NCBI GenBank assembly: GCA_030998225.1
Contig: JAPYXD010000262.1
Span: forward strand, 310,001-374,000
Reading direction: 5' to 3'
From: Diplolepis rosae
Taxonomy: Eukaryota > Arthropoda > Insecta > Hymenoptera > Diplolepididae
DNA: 64,000 bases
A program made the position numbers and the translations under genes. How positions within the stretch are numbered: the stretch's first letter is position 1; every line of letters starts with the position of its first letter. Below are positions 1-11,759 of this stretch, piece by piece. The notes below the pieces were generated by a model. The model was not told where the DNA came from. It was given only the letters and a program-made list of their open reading frames with translations, and searched no databases.

Positions 1-642
1 AAATAAACCAAATCTCAAGTCTCCAGAACGATCGTAAAAGATTAATTTATGTGAAAACTCTACATCCCCTAACTAATAAGGGAATAATATTACGTTAACA
101 GAGACTGACCCCCCGAGGCGAAAACACATTATATGTATTTTGACACTTATGTGTATGCACTTGACAAGCTTAAAAGCGCACGTGGGCCTAACGCCCATGA
201 TTGGTCACTAATAGGCCTGCCTTTTAGTACTTTAAAGTAAATCCGGACCAATTAAAGACATGAAAATTCCTAACAAAGAATTTCAGAGCCAAAGATATTA
301 AAGTTAACGCGTTAAAGACCCAAAATCTCAAAGTGGGGACTTTATGTTTTAAGCCTAGGAGGATCACTCTCTGTACAAAAAATACTTTACTTGTTGTTTG
401 ACTTGTCTTCTTACTCGGTCGTTTTTCTGTACGCGGAAATTTTCTCCAAACACCTTTGTTAAAAAGATCACCAGTTTATAAAAATTAATGACAGTTTATT
501 AAATTCACGTTTTAAACTTATTCAAAACTAATAAAAATCCACATTCCTATCTTTATAGGATTTCAAATCGGACCGCGCAATAAAAACTTAAAATCTAGTT
601 CTCGAAGTTTCGTGAAGACGGCCCTGAGATCGGGTCGTCACA
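1..642 (+). repeat. Probable 3' part of a decayed LTR
   Basis: The stretch ends in TCACA at about 642, followed by an 8-bp spacer and a primer-binding-like site. It holds AATAAA-like signals near 579 and no coding sequence. The upstream end lies outside the window or is too decayed to place. This is an inference from position and the terminal CA; no second LTR was found in the window. Confidence 0.35.
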
Positions 643-650
643 TTAAAAAT

Positions 651-668
651 TGGTGACAGCGGTGGGAT
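651..668 (+). promoter_or_regulatory. Retroelement primer-binding-like site
   Basis: The 18 bases begin TGGTGACAGC, the form expected for a site complementary to a tRNA 3' end (TGG pairs with CCA). It lies 8 bp after the proposed LTR end. The tRNA was not identified. Confidence 0.35.
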
Positions 669-828
669 TATTTGAAAAAATATATATCTATATATAAACA
701 TATATATTCAAAAAAAAAAAAAAAAACTTCATACAACTGGTGCCAACTCAACGCTCGGAGCGGTCGTACGTGAAGTGCGATCCATCATTGGACCTGGACC
801 TGGAACCTGCCTCTGGACTTGAAAGCGA

Positions 829-903
829 CTGGAATCTCTGGACCTGGAAGCGACTGGAATCCCTGGACCTGGAAGCGGCTGGAATCCCTGGACCTGGACT
901 GCT
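829..903 (+). repeat. 25-bp tandem repeat, three copies
   Basis: CTGGAATC(C/T)CTGGACCTGG recurs at 829, 854 and 879, a 25-bp period. The frame from 740 stays open through it to 922 and would encode a Leu/Trp/Glu/Gly-rich repeat peptide, but nothing else supports translation. Confidence 0.6.
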
Positions 904-1305
904 GCATCCCGCGGATCTGTAGAACTCAGCGAACCTGAAAAAGAAAAGAAAGTGTTAGTGCGGGAGTGATAAAAGGGCAATTCCGAAGTGTTTAGTGAAA
1001 ATAAAAGTGTATGGATTACAAGAATGCAGAATGAATGGTGAGTCTCTCTGAACATTAATATTTATTCTGCCTTTTCTGTTTCGAAATTTTATTTTATATG
1101 AAATTTAAATAGAATAGGAGACGGAAATTGATTATCTCCCAGTTTGCCACTCGATGATTTTCAAATAAAAAAAAAATCGAATTCCGATCTCGACAAATTT
1201 CTTTATGAAAATTTGATTAAAAACTTTTTTAAATGTTTCTATTAGGAGAAAATCACATTTTTTTACTCCACCTCTCTTGAAAATCATTCGCTATTCACCA
1301 TCATA

Positions 1306-1524
1306 GATAACGACGGTCTGCCACATCAATTTTTCATTCCTCGTGACTTTACTTGGGATATATTGATTAAAAACGAGCTTTGTTTAATTATTACCAATCA
1401 GTGCGAACCTTTTCATTTTTGTAAATTATATTCTGAACCAGACCGCTGGATAGTAAATTTTTTTAATGATTATGGAATTATGATCTTTTGTGCTCCATTT
1501 AACGAAACTTGCGAATATTACTAA
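1306..1524 (+). pseudogene. Eroded 72-codon open stretch, possible retroelement remnant
   Basis: The frame from GAT AAC GAC GGT runs 72 codons without a stop, with ordinary mixed amino-acid composition (several Trp, Cys, Phe and Pro) although the surrounding DNA is very AT-rich. No domain was recognised. It lies 0.65 kb after a primer-binding-like site, where a gag gene of an LTR element would be expected, so it may be a gag remnant. It could equally be chance. Confidence 0.22.
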
Positions 1525-2088
1525 GATAAAACTAATCGATTACTTGTAGATTCAAATTATTATTTGAAGATAAAAAAGATGACATTTTCAGTGGTTATGA
1601 TAAAAAAATATATATATAAATAAATAAATAATTAATTAATTAATTAAAAACAATAATTGAAAATGAAAAATATGTATATATCTAGTACATTTGCTCGATT
1701 AATAGTTTTGGAAATATCAGATAAAAAATTTATATATAAACGAATAAATAAAAATAAATTAAGAAAGTATACATATATAATATAGTAATAAACAATCGAG
1801 GAATAAATATAAATAATGTATATATGAATATGACTGATAAAAATATATAAACAATAATTAATAAATAAAAAAAATAAATAATAATTTTTAAAAAATCCCA
1901 GTTCGAAACTGAATAGATGGAGGCTACGATTGGGTGAATACGATTATTTCATGGTGCTTAAACCAGGTAAAGTAAATGCAAATTCAAATACATTATTGAG
2001 AAATTTCGTTAATATGAAACAAAATTTTAAGAAAATGGTACCGAAACGAAGACTCAAGGTTACACAACAATAAATTCACCTGACTTAA

Positions 2089-2307
2089 AGACTAATTACT
2101 ATTGACAATACTTTCACCCTTAGAGATCAGGAGCAAATATTTGCTATTGATGGCACTGTATCGGCTCTTGATTTCGATCCTGATATCCTTACACGCAACA
2201 ATGACTATTTTAATAATGATCTACTTGTTAAGGAAAATTTTCATTTGTTTACTATAGAAAATTACGACATGCACCTGACTAATAACACTAATTCGAAAAA
2301 ATATTAA
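2089..2307 (+). pseudogene. Second eroded open stretch, 72 codons
   Basis: A stop-free frame containing TIDNTFTLRDQEQ and a Phe/Asp-rich continuation ends at TAA. Its composition looks protein-like but no family was recognised. It is probably part of the same decayed element as the stretch at 1306-1524. The bases between (1525-2088) are AT-rich, with TATATA runs and no coding signal. Confidence 0.22.
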
Positions 2308-2395
2308 AGAAAAGGATTTGTAGAATGTTTCATATTTTTGCCACGGATAGCGCTAGTATCGAGTAGTGGCCCAAATGACCGCACCATAGCATGTA

Positions 2396-3035
2396 CAGTA
2401 AAACCTATCGTAGCCGACACTCTCCTAACGAACATCCCACTCTGACGCTTCACATTATTGGTCGAGAAATGTGCATGGTCAGGGCCGTCTTAAATAACGT
2501 CTTTGGAGGGTCCTCATATTTTTGTAAAACGTCTTAGTAATTTTCTTTTTCAATGAATATTTCAAATTATATATTAATTTAATTAATGATTATATTTGAA
2601 TTATAAAATTTAATTACAATTTAACTTCGAAAAATTGGAGAATGTTCATAATCAATTATATTTCAACTTATTAAGATCTTAAATATGTATGAACAGTCGT
2701 GCAACATAACCTCAACTGTCATCTATACATTTTCCACTAAAAGAACTAAGTTTTTTATATAGTTTTTTATTGACTGAATTTATCCATGAAATTTTTAAAT
2801 TATCAACAAAAAGAACTGATTATTTTTCAAACTAACTTTTACTCATCTATTTGCACAAAAGTAAACACAAAAAATATGTACAAGCCGGTACACGTGTGTT
2901 ACTAAACACAGGGGCACCTGTTGCCACAGCACTGAACCAAGCTAGTAATAAGTCCCTAGCAATCATCGCATGTCATTGGTACCCATCGTAGCCGAACTTG
3001 TCTCCCATATGTGTCGGCTACGATAGGTTTTACTG
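2396..3035. mobile_element. MITE with 24-bp inverted ends and TA target site
   Basis: The ends are inverted copies of CAGTAAAACCTATCGTAGCC, flanked on both sides by TA (2394-2395 and 3036-3037). CAGT termini with a TA duplication are typical of pogo/Tigger-type Tc1-mariner elements. At 640 bp without an open frame it is non-autonomous. Confidence 0.75.
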
Positions 3036-3123
3036 TATGTATATAGATATACCCAGAACGTAGTCAGCTGTGAAAGCTGTCTGTAAACCAGCCGTATGCA
3101 TCAGAAGAGAAAATGGTGCCCCG

Positions 3124-4844
3124 TTAGTCTCCTAAGTTGAATTCCTAAATTAGTTTGCCGAACCGTCACACGCGGCGCTAACTGTACCATCACTCCCTGA
3201 AAATGCACAGTAACATACGAAGAATTTAATAAAAAATTTTTTAAAATATATTATTCAATGCCATAAACAAATAAAAGAGATCAGACTTTAAATAATAATA
3301 TTATTTGAATATTTTAAATTAAATTTTCCCCTTTTTATTCATATTTATCTCGTACAAAAACTATTTTGAAACATTCAGCTGATATTAGAATTTAAATATT
3401 AACATCTGTTTTATTCCTTTTTGGCATTGAATAATAACTTTTTTAAAATTTTTATATTTAATTGTCTATATATCACTGCATTTATATTATTTTTTTGATG
3501 TAAAATTAAGTTGAAAAATGGAAAAAAAATGAAAAATTCTGAACAAGGAACGAAGTTGATGAGAATTGTAATTAGTTGGGAATCATTATGAATGATTAAA
3601 GAAAATAGAATATAAAAAAAGGAGAATATTAATTTATATTTTTAAAATAGTTAACTAACATTAATGAAAACAGTATAATAAGAACAATTAATTTTTTTTT
3701 CATTTTCAAAACCAAAAGTAGTCTATCTACGTCCGTTTTCATCGTCTCTAACATTCACAAAATGTGAAAGTTGAAATTTAGGGAAACAAAAAGTTGTAAA
3801 AATTCAAAGTATTTTCATACCTAAAAAGCGGATCATACAAATTGTGAAAATGAATTATTAGAAACAAAATAGAAAATATTTAACTTAGAAATACATTAAA
3901 AGTATTTTTATATTTTTTTTATGAATGATTTCACGAATTTGAATTTTTATAACTTTGTTTCCCTAAATTTAAACTTTCACAGCATCCAGGTAAAAATGAT
4001 TACAGTTTCTTTCATATACTTACATCGGATGTTTTCCGTAAATCTACCTTTGTGATAGATGAACAAAAATTTTGAAAAGTTCATTGCTTTAGGTGTTACT
4101 AAAAATGGTTTTAATTAATGTGATACTTGAGAAGAGTAGCAAGTTTATATGAATATTTTGGTCCAGTTTCTACTTGTTTGTGTCCAAAGTACATAAAATG
4201 TTGTTTCCAAACTTTCGTGAATGTAAGAGAGGATGAAAACGGACGTAGACTACTTTTGGATTTGAAAATGGAAAAAAATTTAATTGTTCTTATTATACTA
4301 TTTTTATTAATGTTAGTTAACTATTTAAAAAAAAAATTATATTCACCTTATTTTATATTCTATTTTCTTTAATTATTCATAATGATTTCCAACTAATTAC
4401 AACTCTCACCAACTTCGTTCCTTGTTCAGAATTTTTCATTTTTTTTCCATTTTTCAACTTAATTTTACCTCAAAAAAATAATATAAATGTAGTGATATAT
4501 AGACAATTGAATATAAAAATTTTAAAAAAGTTATTATTCAATGCCAAAAAGGAATAAAACAGATGTTAATATTTAAATTCTAATATCAGCTGAATGTTTC
4601 AAAATAGTTTTTGTACGAGATAAATATGAATAAAAAGGGGAAAATTTAATTTAAAATATTCAAATAATATTATTATTTAAAGTCTGATCTCTTTTACTTG
4701 TTTATGGCATTGAATAATATATTTTAAAAATTTTTTTATTCAATTCTTCGTATGTTACTGTGCATTTTCAGGGAGTGATGGTACAGTTAGCGCCGCGTGT
4801 GACGATTCGGCAAACTAATTTAGGAATTCAACTTAGGAGACTAA
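3124..4844. mobile_element. Foldback element with arms of about 0.64 kb
   Basis: The left arm (3124 to about 3765) and right arm (about 4203 to 4844) are inverted copies with few mismatches; for example, the segment ending in CGCGGCGCTAACTGTACC at 3172-3189 recurs inverted at about 4779-4796. The middle holds a second, weaker inversion (around 3775 and 3965). No transposase was seen and the 81-codon frame at 4127 is just arm sequence. No clear target duplication was found. Confidence 0.75.
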
Positions 4845-5340
4845 GGGCAGAGATGAGTTGGGAGATTGCTAAAGTAATGTATTTAATTTCGAGTGATTTT
4901 CCGCAGCGCGCCCTATTGCGAAATTCTCTTGGGAACTAAAATGAAAGGTTCATGCTACTATTTGAAGGGAAAAACAGAGCTACTGTTTATCACTTTTGCA
5001 GCGCCCCCAATTGCGTACAGCTTTTTCCGTGGCTTTTTCGAACTAAAATTAAAGGTCCGCACTGCTACAATAATATGTGGGAGCACACACAATGAAGCAG
5101 GGGGTGGACGGTTGTAATGGAAGACGTGACGCCTTATACTACTGGTCCTGATCGAGTATCCGCAAGATGGCGCAGTATTCCGCCTTCCCCTTACCTCAGT
5201 CCTGGCCAACGGTCACCACTCTGTCTCTACTGTCACGTGCCGTGCATATAACCTCTTCCAGGATTGTTTGTAGACACGTGTAGACCCTATCAGTTTATTT
5301 TAGTTAATTTTGTAGTGAGATACGGTGTTACAAAAAGTGC
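4845..5340. other. Unassigned sequence, moderate GC
   Basis: No convincing gene was found. A 13-bp GCAGGGGGTGGAC at about 5096 recurs inverted at about 10484 inside the 490-bp repeat, so part of this stretch may come from the same element family. Confidence 0.3.
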
Positions 5341-5355
5341 AATAGTTTTTTGGAA

Positions 5356-5532
5356 ATGAAACCAAGGCCAGTTCCCGCGGATAAGCAACGATGTTGTGTG
5401 CTGAACTGTCCATCAGCCCCCGGATTCTTTGGAGTTGAAAATGTCACAGATGTTGACCGTTGGCCACCGTGGCGCTGGCTGTTCATGAGGCCGACCTTAT
5501 ACAGATTAGCATTATGGAACATTGAAATTTAA
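5356..5532 (+). pseudogene. Possible first exon with CCxxxC motif
   Basis: The frame starting MKPRPVPADKQ contains CCVLNCPSAPG, which resembles the first cysteine pair of a THAP-type zinc finger, as found at the N-terminus of P-element transposases. The rest of the frame runs into an inverted terminal-repeat-like segment (5437-5490) and is probably not coding. It may be the truncated 5' end of a P-like element. Confidence 0.25.
5437..5490 (+). repeat. Inverted repeat, partner at 7215-7268
   Basis: This 54-bp segment ending TGGCTGTTCATGAGG recurs in inverse orientation at 7215-7268 (CCTCATGAACAATCAGCG onward) with scattered mismatches. The partner lies just upstream of the P-element THAP exon, so both may be terminal repeats of P-like elements. 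Confidence 0.55.
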
Positions 5533-5815
5533 CGTTTTTTGTGAAAAATTGGTGTCTGAAGTGCTTTTGTGTACTTTTTAGGTAAATTGGAATGGTTTTA
5601 ACAGTCGGTGATATAAAAATTTAAGTGAAAATGCAGAAATTTGTTGCTGTAGGTTGCAAAACAGGCTACGCGTAATGCTCTGAAAAAGTGCATTGTTTTG
5701 TGGTTTATTTATCATGAGCGCCTTTAACTTATTAAAATTTAATCTATACTAAATTTAAAACGCTTTGAATAAAAAAATCAACAAAGCTGACTGACTGAAC
5801 TTAAGGTATTATAGA

Positions 5816-6527
5816 TAGGGAAGGGCGATCTTCAAAAAAAAGAATTGATTTTGAAATTATTGATTCAATTTGATCAATTAATCGGTTAAAAAGATCGATT
5901 TTTGAATCGATCTTCAAAAATCGATACCTTTTTCTGAAAATGATAAATTTCTGTAAAATAACCTTTTTTTAAAATATTTTATAACAATTGGAGATATAAT
6001 TGTCACTTGCATATTTTGTGAGTTTAAATTATCAAAATAAAAAAGTGTTTATATCAATGAAAAAGGAAATAAGGCTTAAAAAACACACTATATTTGCGAA
6101 TCAGGAACGTTTTTTATTTTTTTAAATTGCACAATTTCTAAAGCAATGCGTATTATTAGTGATAAAGTTTCTGACATAAATATGAAGTATTACTATAAAG
6201 TTTATAATATTAATATACTTTGAACTTTGCATATCACTTAAAGTATTATTTATGATAAAATTTCTGGCATAAATATGAACTATTACTATAAAGTTTATAA
6301 TATTAATATACTTTGTATATCACATTAACGATATTCTCGTGGTCGACCCCTTGATGTCACTTTTAAACTAAAAAAAAGTTCATAGGAACAGTTCATAGAA
6401 ATATAGGAAACAGGAAAAAAAGAAAGGAGAATCGTTCGTAAAGATCGAAAAAAAATATCAATCCAACCGATTAATCGAGTAAAAAAGATCGATCTCCGTA
6501 GAATCGAATCGAGATCGCCCATCCCTA
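5816..6527. mobile_element. hAT-type MITE with 8-bp target duplication
   Basis: The ends are TAGGGAAGGGCGAT and ATCGCCCATCCCTA, and the flanks are a perfect 8-bp duplication ATTATAGA (5808-5815 and 6528-6535). Eight-bp duplications and T(A)GGG-GGGCGAT ends are typical of hAT elements. No transposase is present. GATCGAT-type subterminal motifs occur near both ends. Confidence 0.85.
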
Positions 6528-6535
6528 ATTATAGA

Positions 6536-7214
6536 TAAAATACACATAATAAATTATGTGCATATGAGATCTAAATATCCATTATATTGTTATGAAATAT
6601 AGTATATTATGTTGATTATTATTTATTATGAACATCTTTGTTCTTAGTGTTTTCAAATACTTATAAAGGAGTTCTATAAATTCTTTATATTTGTTACTTT
6701 TTCAAATGTACGTTCATTCCTTATGTGAAAGTTTTGTTCATAAAAATGTAATTTTTTCAATTACTGAGAAGTTTTAAAATATAAAATACAAAATGTCCTA
6801 TAATAAAATCTAATTTTTCTAACAAAATCAAGATGATATAATTAATACCCGTATTATAATTCAATTTGATGGAATTTCAATAGCCAATTTTCCTATTATA
6901 ATATGTAAGACTGATATAATATCAATAATATTGATAATATGAATAAATATTGTATTTTTATTTAATAATCACAATGTAAATATTAATGTTAAAACAAAGA
7001 TAACAGAACTTTGATTTCAATTTCCAGCCAGAATTACAAAGACAATTTTCGCCCAAATTTCAAGCATATTACCCTTTATATCAGTAAAAATTGCTTTAAA
7101 TAATATTTAAAACTTTCTAGTTTAATGTGTTGTAAAAAAAATATGATCAAGTAGTTTTTATCCCCAAAAATTTAATTTTTATGCATTTTTCCCATGCATT
7201 AAAATGAATTCAGG
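6536..7214. other. AT-rich intergenic sequence
   Basis: Nothing is supported here: no open frame, no repeat pair, and no splice-bounded coding stretch was seen. Confidence 0.4.
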
Positions 7215-7330
7215 CCTCATGAACAATCAGCGCCCCTAGCGGCCACGGTCAATTCTTGTGACATTTTCGTTTCGCGGATAACGTGCATTCTGGCTAAGAT
7301 GCAGGGGGCTGCTGTCCATCGAATCGTTCC

Positions 7331-8113
7331 GTGAAATCTCATCGATTTCCTTCTGATAAAACAACCGGCTCGGCATGGATTAAATTCTCAGGGAATGTGA
7401 ATCTTCGTGATTTAAAATATAAAGAAATTTACGGCAGTAGGTATGTGATTTGTCATTGTCATTTTAAAGCAAGTGATTACCAGTGTGGGGTCAAAAGGCG
7501 ACTGAAAGAAGGAGTAGTTCCTTCACTGTTTTTACCTGAAAACAGCGAAACTAATGTCTGTGTAGGACAATGTGGTGACGAGGGAATAGACCTTGAAACT
7601 GATGAAAATTCAACAGCATCAATTAATGTTACTCCTCCACCAAAAATTTTTTCTCCGATTACGTTTCGCAATAAGCTTCTGAAAACACCTGAAAATGATT
7701 CCTGCAGACAAAGTTCTTTTGAACTGTCACCAAAGATGACAAATTTCACAAGCGGTGGAATTATAACATCAACACCTAAGAGGTCGAAAAGTGTGATATC
7801 GTCGTGCATTCGGAAAGAAATTTTTAATGAAAATTGTGTGGAAAGAAGTGAAAATATGATGGAAGTGGATTTAGGGTCTTTTCAACCTAGTTCTAGCACA
7901 TTTTCGCAAGAAGAAAATCTCCAGGAAAAGACAATTTCTGAGAATGTCCGAGCAGTTGAAAGTGAGACTGAAAAAGGAGAAGGTGCATCTAAACTACAAT
8001 CCAGAGCGAACAAGCGGACAATTTGGAAGAAAACCAATTTAGACGACAAAACATTGAAAATGTATGAGCATGTCCTGCAAGCCAAAAAGGAACGCGACAA
8101 CTACAAACGATAA
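7331..8113 (+). pseudogene. P-element transposase, THAP-domain exon
   Basis: This stretch encodes the N-terminal DNA-binding region. Upstream, in frame from 7298, GGCCPSNRSVK supplies the first zinc-binding cysteines; HRFPSDK then VICHCHFKASDY gives the C-x-H pair, and the domain ends at FLP about 70 residues in. Together these match the C2CH THAP fold that binds transposon ends in P transposases and THAP9. An acidic, Ser-rich linker follows, then a Lys-rich segment. The frame meets TAA at 8111-8113 just before a possible splice donor (about 8121), which suggests a one-base deletion near AAACGATAATG. A true ATG start was not resolved. Confidence 0.7.
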
Positions 8114-8674
8114 TGCAAACGGTATTTTTGTCTACACACAATTAAATACTTCGATTTTAAAACTAAATATACAAAAAATTCTAAAATATAATCAACATAC
8201 GTAACATGTCTGGAAAATTAATCAATTTTTTTCTTCTGAAAAAATCTAAATTTTTGGATTAAAGACTTATTTCTGTGATTTTCTGTGCTTCGGAATATAA
8301 TGATAATTGTATATATATTTTTAGTGTTGTACTTGTTTTGAAGTATAACACGTCATTGATTTCAGTGATTTGAATGTAATCTTAACTCCTATAATGAAGG
8401 TTCTAATTTTACTCATAATAAAATGTTTTCAATTACATATTTGTAATTGTAAATATAGTCTTTTTTGATTTGTACTTGTTTTCATGTATAATACTTATTA
8501 CCTAATTCAGTTAACTTTTTCGCGTGAAAAATTGAAAGAGTCCATATAAATTTGTTTACTGTGTAACGTTAACGTTTTTTGTGTAAAAGAGTTTTGTTAT
8601 TACCTTGTTTGTCGGGAATTTAAAAACATTTAAAGAATTTGTATGTACATAGATACGCTAATCGCGTGCTTCAG
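8114..8674 (+). other. Probable intron of the P-element gene
   Basis: AT-rich sequence between the THAP exon and the core exon. The right border is GTGCTTCAG at 8674, a good acceptor. No other feature was seen. Confidence 0.45.
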
Positions 8675-9181
8675 ATTTCTACGAATTCGAACACAACGAT
8701 ATTTGAAAAACATATTGAACAGTTGTCATCACTTCAAAGGGTTTTCATATCCATGATTCTTCGAAATGCAAAGAAGCATAAATTTGGCAGAGGATATACG
8801 TCCGACGAAAAATTGTTGTGCCTATCCAATTACAAAAGTTCGCCATCCGCATATTGCTACTTGTGTAGTTTTTTGCCCCTTCCTAGTCCACGAAGACTTA
8901 GACAAATGCTAACCAAAATTAAATTGGATTTTGGATTTATGCAGACAATGAGAGATTGCCTCAAGGAAATGTCAGATCGCATGGAAGATCCGCAGGAGAA
9001 AGTTTGTGCTCTCATGTGGGACGAAGTTTCTTTAAAACTTCACCTAAAGTACTGTGCTGAAAAAGACAAGGTGGTTGGCTTAGAAGACTGGGGGACAAAT
9101 CGCACATCCAAATATGCCGATCATGCTTTAGTTTTCATGCTTCGAGGAATATACAGTGGATACAGTGCAGGCAGATACTGA
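8675..9181 (+). pseudogene. P-element transposase, N-terminal half of catalytic core
   Basis: This exon begins after the acceptor at 8674. It contains the P-type signature LPLPSPRRLRQML and MWDEVSLKLHLKY, where the Asp of WDE is the family's first catalytic acid, and the GLEDWGTNRTSKYADHAL segment. The frame ends at TGA after GIYSGYSAGRY. The corresponding region of copy 2 continues into the conserved CDQGTSN motif, which is absent here, so this copy has an internal deletion. The P transposase cuts and joins DNA in the nucleus and uses GTP as cofactor in Drosophila. This copy is inactive. Confidence 0.75.
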
Positions 9182-9283
9182 TATCATAAGAGAGGAAAAA
9201 GGAATCGAAAAATGTAATCATTTCTTCTATTATATATTTCATTATTCTTAACACATGTTTTCAAATAATCAGAATTCTCACAA

Positions 9284-9577
9284 TTGTTTGCAGACTGGAC
9301 TATTCTCATTGATGACGTTGAGATCGTTCCTCTTTACGACCCACCGCATATATTGAAATGTATCCGAAACAACTTTTTAACCAAGGATATCGAAATCGAC
9401 TTCGATCGACCTCATTTGAAGAAAGAGGACCGTAAATATGCATCGTGGAAACACATCATAACAGCTTACGAGATTGATGTCTACTCATCATTCCTGGAAA
9501 GACATGTGCCCAATTTAACGGAACAGCACGTTTATTCGGATAAAATACCAAAAATGAAAAATTTAAATCCACATTGA
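9284..9577 (+). pseudogene. P-element transposase, middle core fragment
   Basis: The conserved LYDPPHILKCIRNNF corresponds to the D-x-x-H-LxKxxRN motif of P and THAP9 transposases, followed by a charged region and VPNLTEQHVYSDKI. Copy 2 has the same order (DPPHLLKCIRNN, VPDLTEEHVYADKI) and then continues further, whereas this copy stops after KMKNLNPH. The stretch 9578-9940 that follows is AT-rich and holds no coding sequence. Confidence 0.7.
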
Positions 9578-9940
9578 CATTGCAGCATTTATAGTTTTTA
9601 GTATACTGGATGTTAAGATTCGAAAGTATCGAACTTTAGGGTATGTGATACTTATCGTAAGAAGAATTTAGTTTACACGGGTTATTTTCCGCAGTTTTCA
9701 ATTTATAAACAAAATAATAATTCCTAAATGTCAATGTTAATTTTATTTACGTCTTAACACAATTAGTTTTATTAAATTAAACATTTTAGAAAACACCTGC
9801 ATAAACTAAATTGCTCCTATGGTAAACCCTTAAGGTTTAAATTATAAATTTTAAAGGATCCAATATATGTTTTTCATATGAATTATTAACGTTTAGTTTC
9901 ATTAACAGGTTCATTTGAAACCAGTATCGGTGACAAAAAA

Positions 9941-10348
9941 ATGTCAAGTGATGGGATTCATACGGCCTTCATCATCCACTTGATGAATGGAATTGGAGAT
10001 GGTTTCAACGGTGTTTCATTTGGCGATAATCATCCAAAGCGTACTCCATGGACAGCAAATTCATACCACAATGATTTCTTCACAAATGCGAGAAGACAAC
10101 TGAAGAGCATTCGTTTTGTTGACTCTAAAACTCGTAAGCCTGTTAAAACAAACATACCGTGTCTTCAAAATTTGATAGATACCTTGCAAGGTTTTAAATT
10201 ATTATGGAAAAAGATCCAATCATTGGGATTTAAGTCTTTTGACTCGCGCAAAGTTAATCAGGATCCACTCGAAAATTTTTTTGGGACAATTAAAAGCCAC
10301 GATTTTCGGTGCAACAAACCGACATGCTCACAGTTTGAAGGTATTTGA
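9941..10348 (+). pseudogene. P-element transposase, acidic catalytic motif region
   Basis: The frame is open from an acceptor-like CAG at about 9909 (in-frame GSFETSIGDKK precedes the ATG). It carries CLQNLIDTLQGFKLLWKK and KVNQDPLENFFGTIKSHD, the NQDxLENFF motif that supplies a late catalytic acid in P and THAP9 transposases. The frame is cut at FEG by the 490-bp sequence that starts at 10351; copy 2 continues as FESIFKSLLLTN. About 35-40 residues found in copy 2 are missing at this junction. Confidence 0.75.
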
Positions 10349-10350
10349 AT

Positions 10351-10840
10351 ATCTGAATATTATCTGCTGTTATCTGATTGGTCATCTATTATCTATAACT
10401 ATCTTATCTTAGGGTTCCGAGTATATGCTAGATGGGGCGTATGTTCTGCCACTTCTAAAGCATTGACCGTCCACCCCCTGCAATGAAGCGCGTCATGTCA
10501 GTGTATCCCCACTAACTCGCTTCGATTTCACGCTGTCTGTTGTCGAGTTAAAATCAGAAATTGTATTTTTCTCGACTTCATGCAAAGGAGGCGCGAAATA
10601 GACACAGAATTCAAAATTACGGAATATAACATTAAGAAAATTACACTTTTTTTCTATATACTTTGAAAAATATTGATCTGAAATAAGTATCTAAAAGATT
10701 TTGTGAAATTTTAAGATGATTTAAATACTTGAAAAATAATTTTTTAATGAAATTTAAAGTCAATAAATGCTTAAAGATTCGAAACAAAATATCGATTTCA
10801 GCATTTTTTTAAAAATTATGTAGAGAATATTTTATAATAA
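10351..10840 (+). repeat. 490-bp sequence inside P copy 1, duplicated at 13003
   Basis: Starts ATCTGAATATTATCTGCTG and ends GAATATTTTATAATAA. The same 490 bp occurs in the same orientation at 13003-13492 with only a few differences (for example, the length of a T run near 10804). No terminal inverted repeats or target duplication were found. It contains a GC-richer core (about 10420-10560). Confidence 0.9.
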
Positions 10841-10841
10841 T

Positions 10842-11759
10842 TTGCCGAATGAGCTTGATAGTGATAGATGCGTGCAGAAGGAGGAGGAAGAGCAGCAGTA
10901 TGTAATTGCAGGCAACAGAGACGAATATTTAAACGAAATACCAGAAAAAAGCAATGTTTTCAGCAACTCTGATAGTCTAATAAAATGTTTGCAAAAAAGT
11001 GTACCTGCAATAAACACTTGCTCCTCCTGCTTAAAAGCATTTAATAAACTATCTGTATTGAGGTCTGACGGAACTTGTTTTCGAGACGCGCATTTGCATG
11101 CAAAACGTTTCTTAGCGAGAATTTTTATGGATGACATCTCGCACAGAGAAATAGGTTCCAAATCGAAACGCATACTACTACGCAGGTTAAACTTCTCCTT
11201 TTTTACGTGTGATAAGCACCGTGCTAAAGTCTTTAAATTGTTTATAACACTCTGCGTTCAAAAATATTTCGAGGCTACTATCATTTATCTGAACAGAATT
11301 TTGCGAGGGCGTATTATACCCAGCAACATTGACAAACTTTCTCTACCTTTTAAATTTGCGTATTATTCTTATTTGAAAACCATTCGGAAATGTAAAAGAC
11401 CTGCAATAGAACAGGGCATAAAGAGTACACCGAAACCTCTATCAAAGAAACAAATAAAAGCCAATGCGACACTGGTTCCAAAGTCTCAAAAAAGGAAACA
11501 GGACCTTGTAAAATGCGAATCAAAACAAGCAGATATTGAAAAGTCTACATATAATCAGGTTTTGTATAACTTTACGCCAATTCAATCCACGTCTGCATCC
11601 GACAATGCAGAATCTTCGAAAGAAGTTCAACTCCACATTGCTGAACTGGAAAGTGACTTCCAATATAGAAATAACACAATCAGAGATGCAGAGTTGGACT
11701 TCTTTCAACTTCTAAGTGAAATTGAATGCCTTGAACTACCGCCGCCTTCCAATTTATAA
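10842..11759 (+). pseudogene. P-element transposase, C-terminal region
   Basis: The frame resumes just after the 490-bp insert. It includes an acidic stretch (KEEEEQQ), SLIKCLQKSVPAINTCSSC with a CxxC pair, FRDAHLHAKRF, and YLNRILRGRIIPSN, all matching copy 2 (CNDCFNSF, FRDVHLDAKL, YINRIFRGRIIPRN). The tail is Lys-rich, then acidic, ending SEIECLELPPPSNL. Copy 2 has lost the segment between DAKL and EKYCQ that is kept here, so the two copies complement each other in outline. It is not expressible as part of a full transposase because of the upstream break. Confidence 0.65.

Larger units (their letters stand above)
7215..11759 (+). mobile_element. P-element-like transposon, broken copy 1
   Basis: In order on the plus strand: an inverted-repeat end (7215-7268), a THAP exon, the transposase core, the acidic motif region and the C-terminal part. 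The coding parts match a second copy at 31.5-33.8 kb. This copy has lost part of the core after 9181, has short deletions after 9577, and carries a 490-bp insertion at 10351-10840. The right terminal repeat was not located. Confidence 0.75.

Noticed and set aside
4127..4372. 81-codon frame
   Set aside because: It lies in the arm of the foldback element, with its mirror on the other arm; composition follows the AT-rich DNA.
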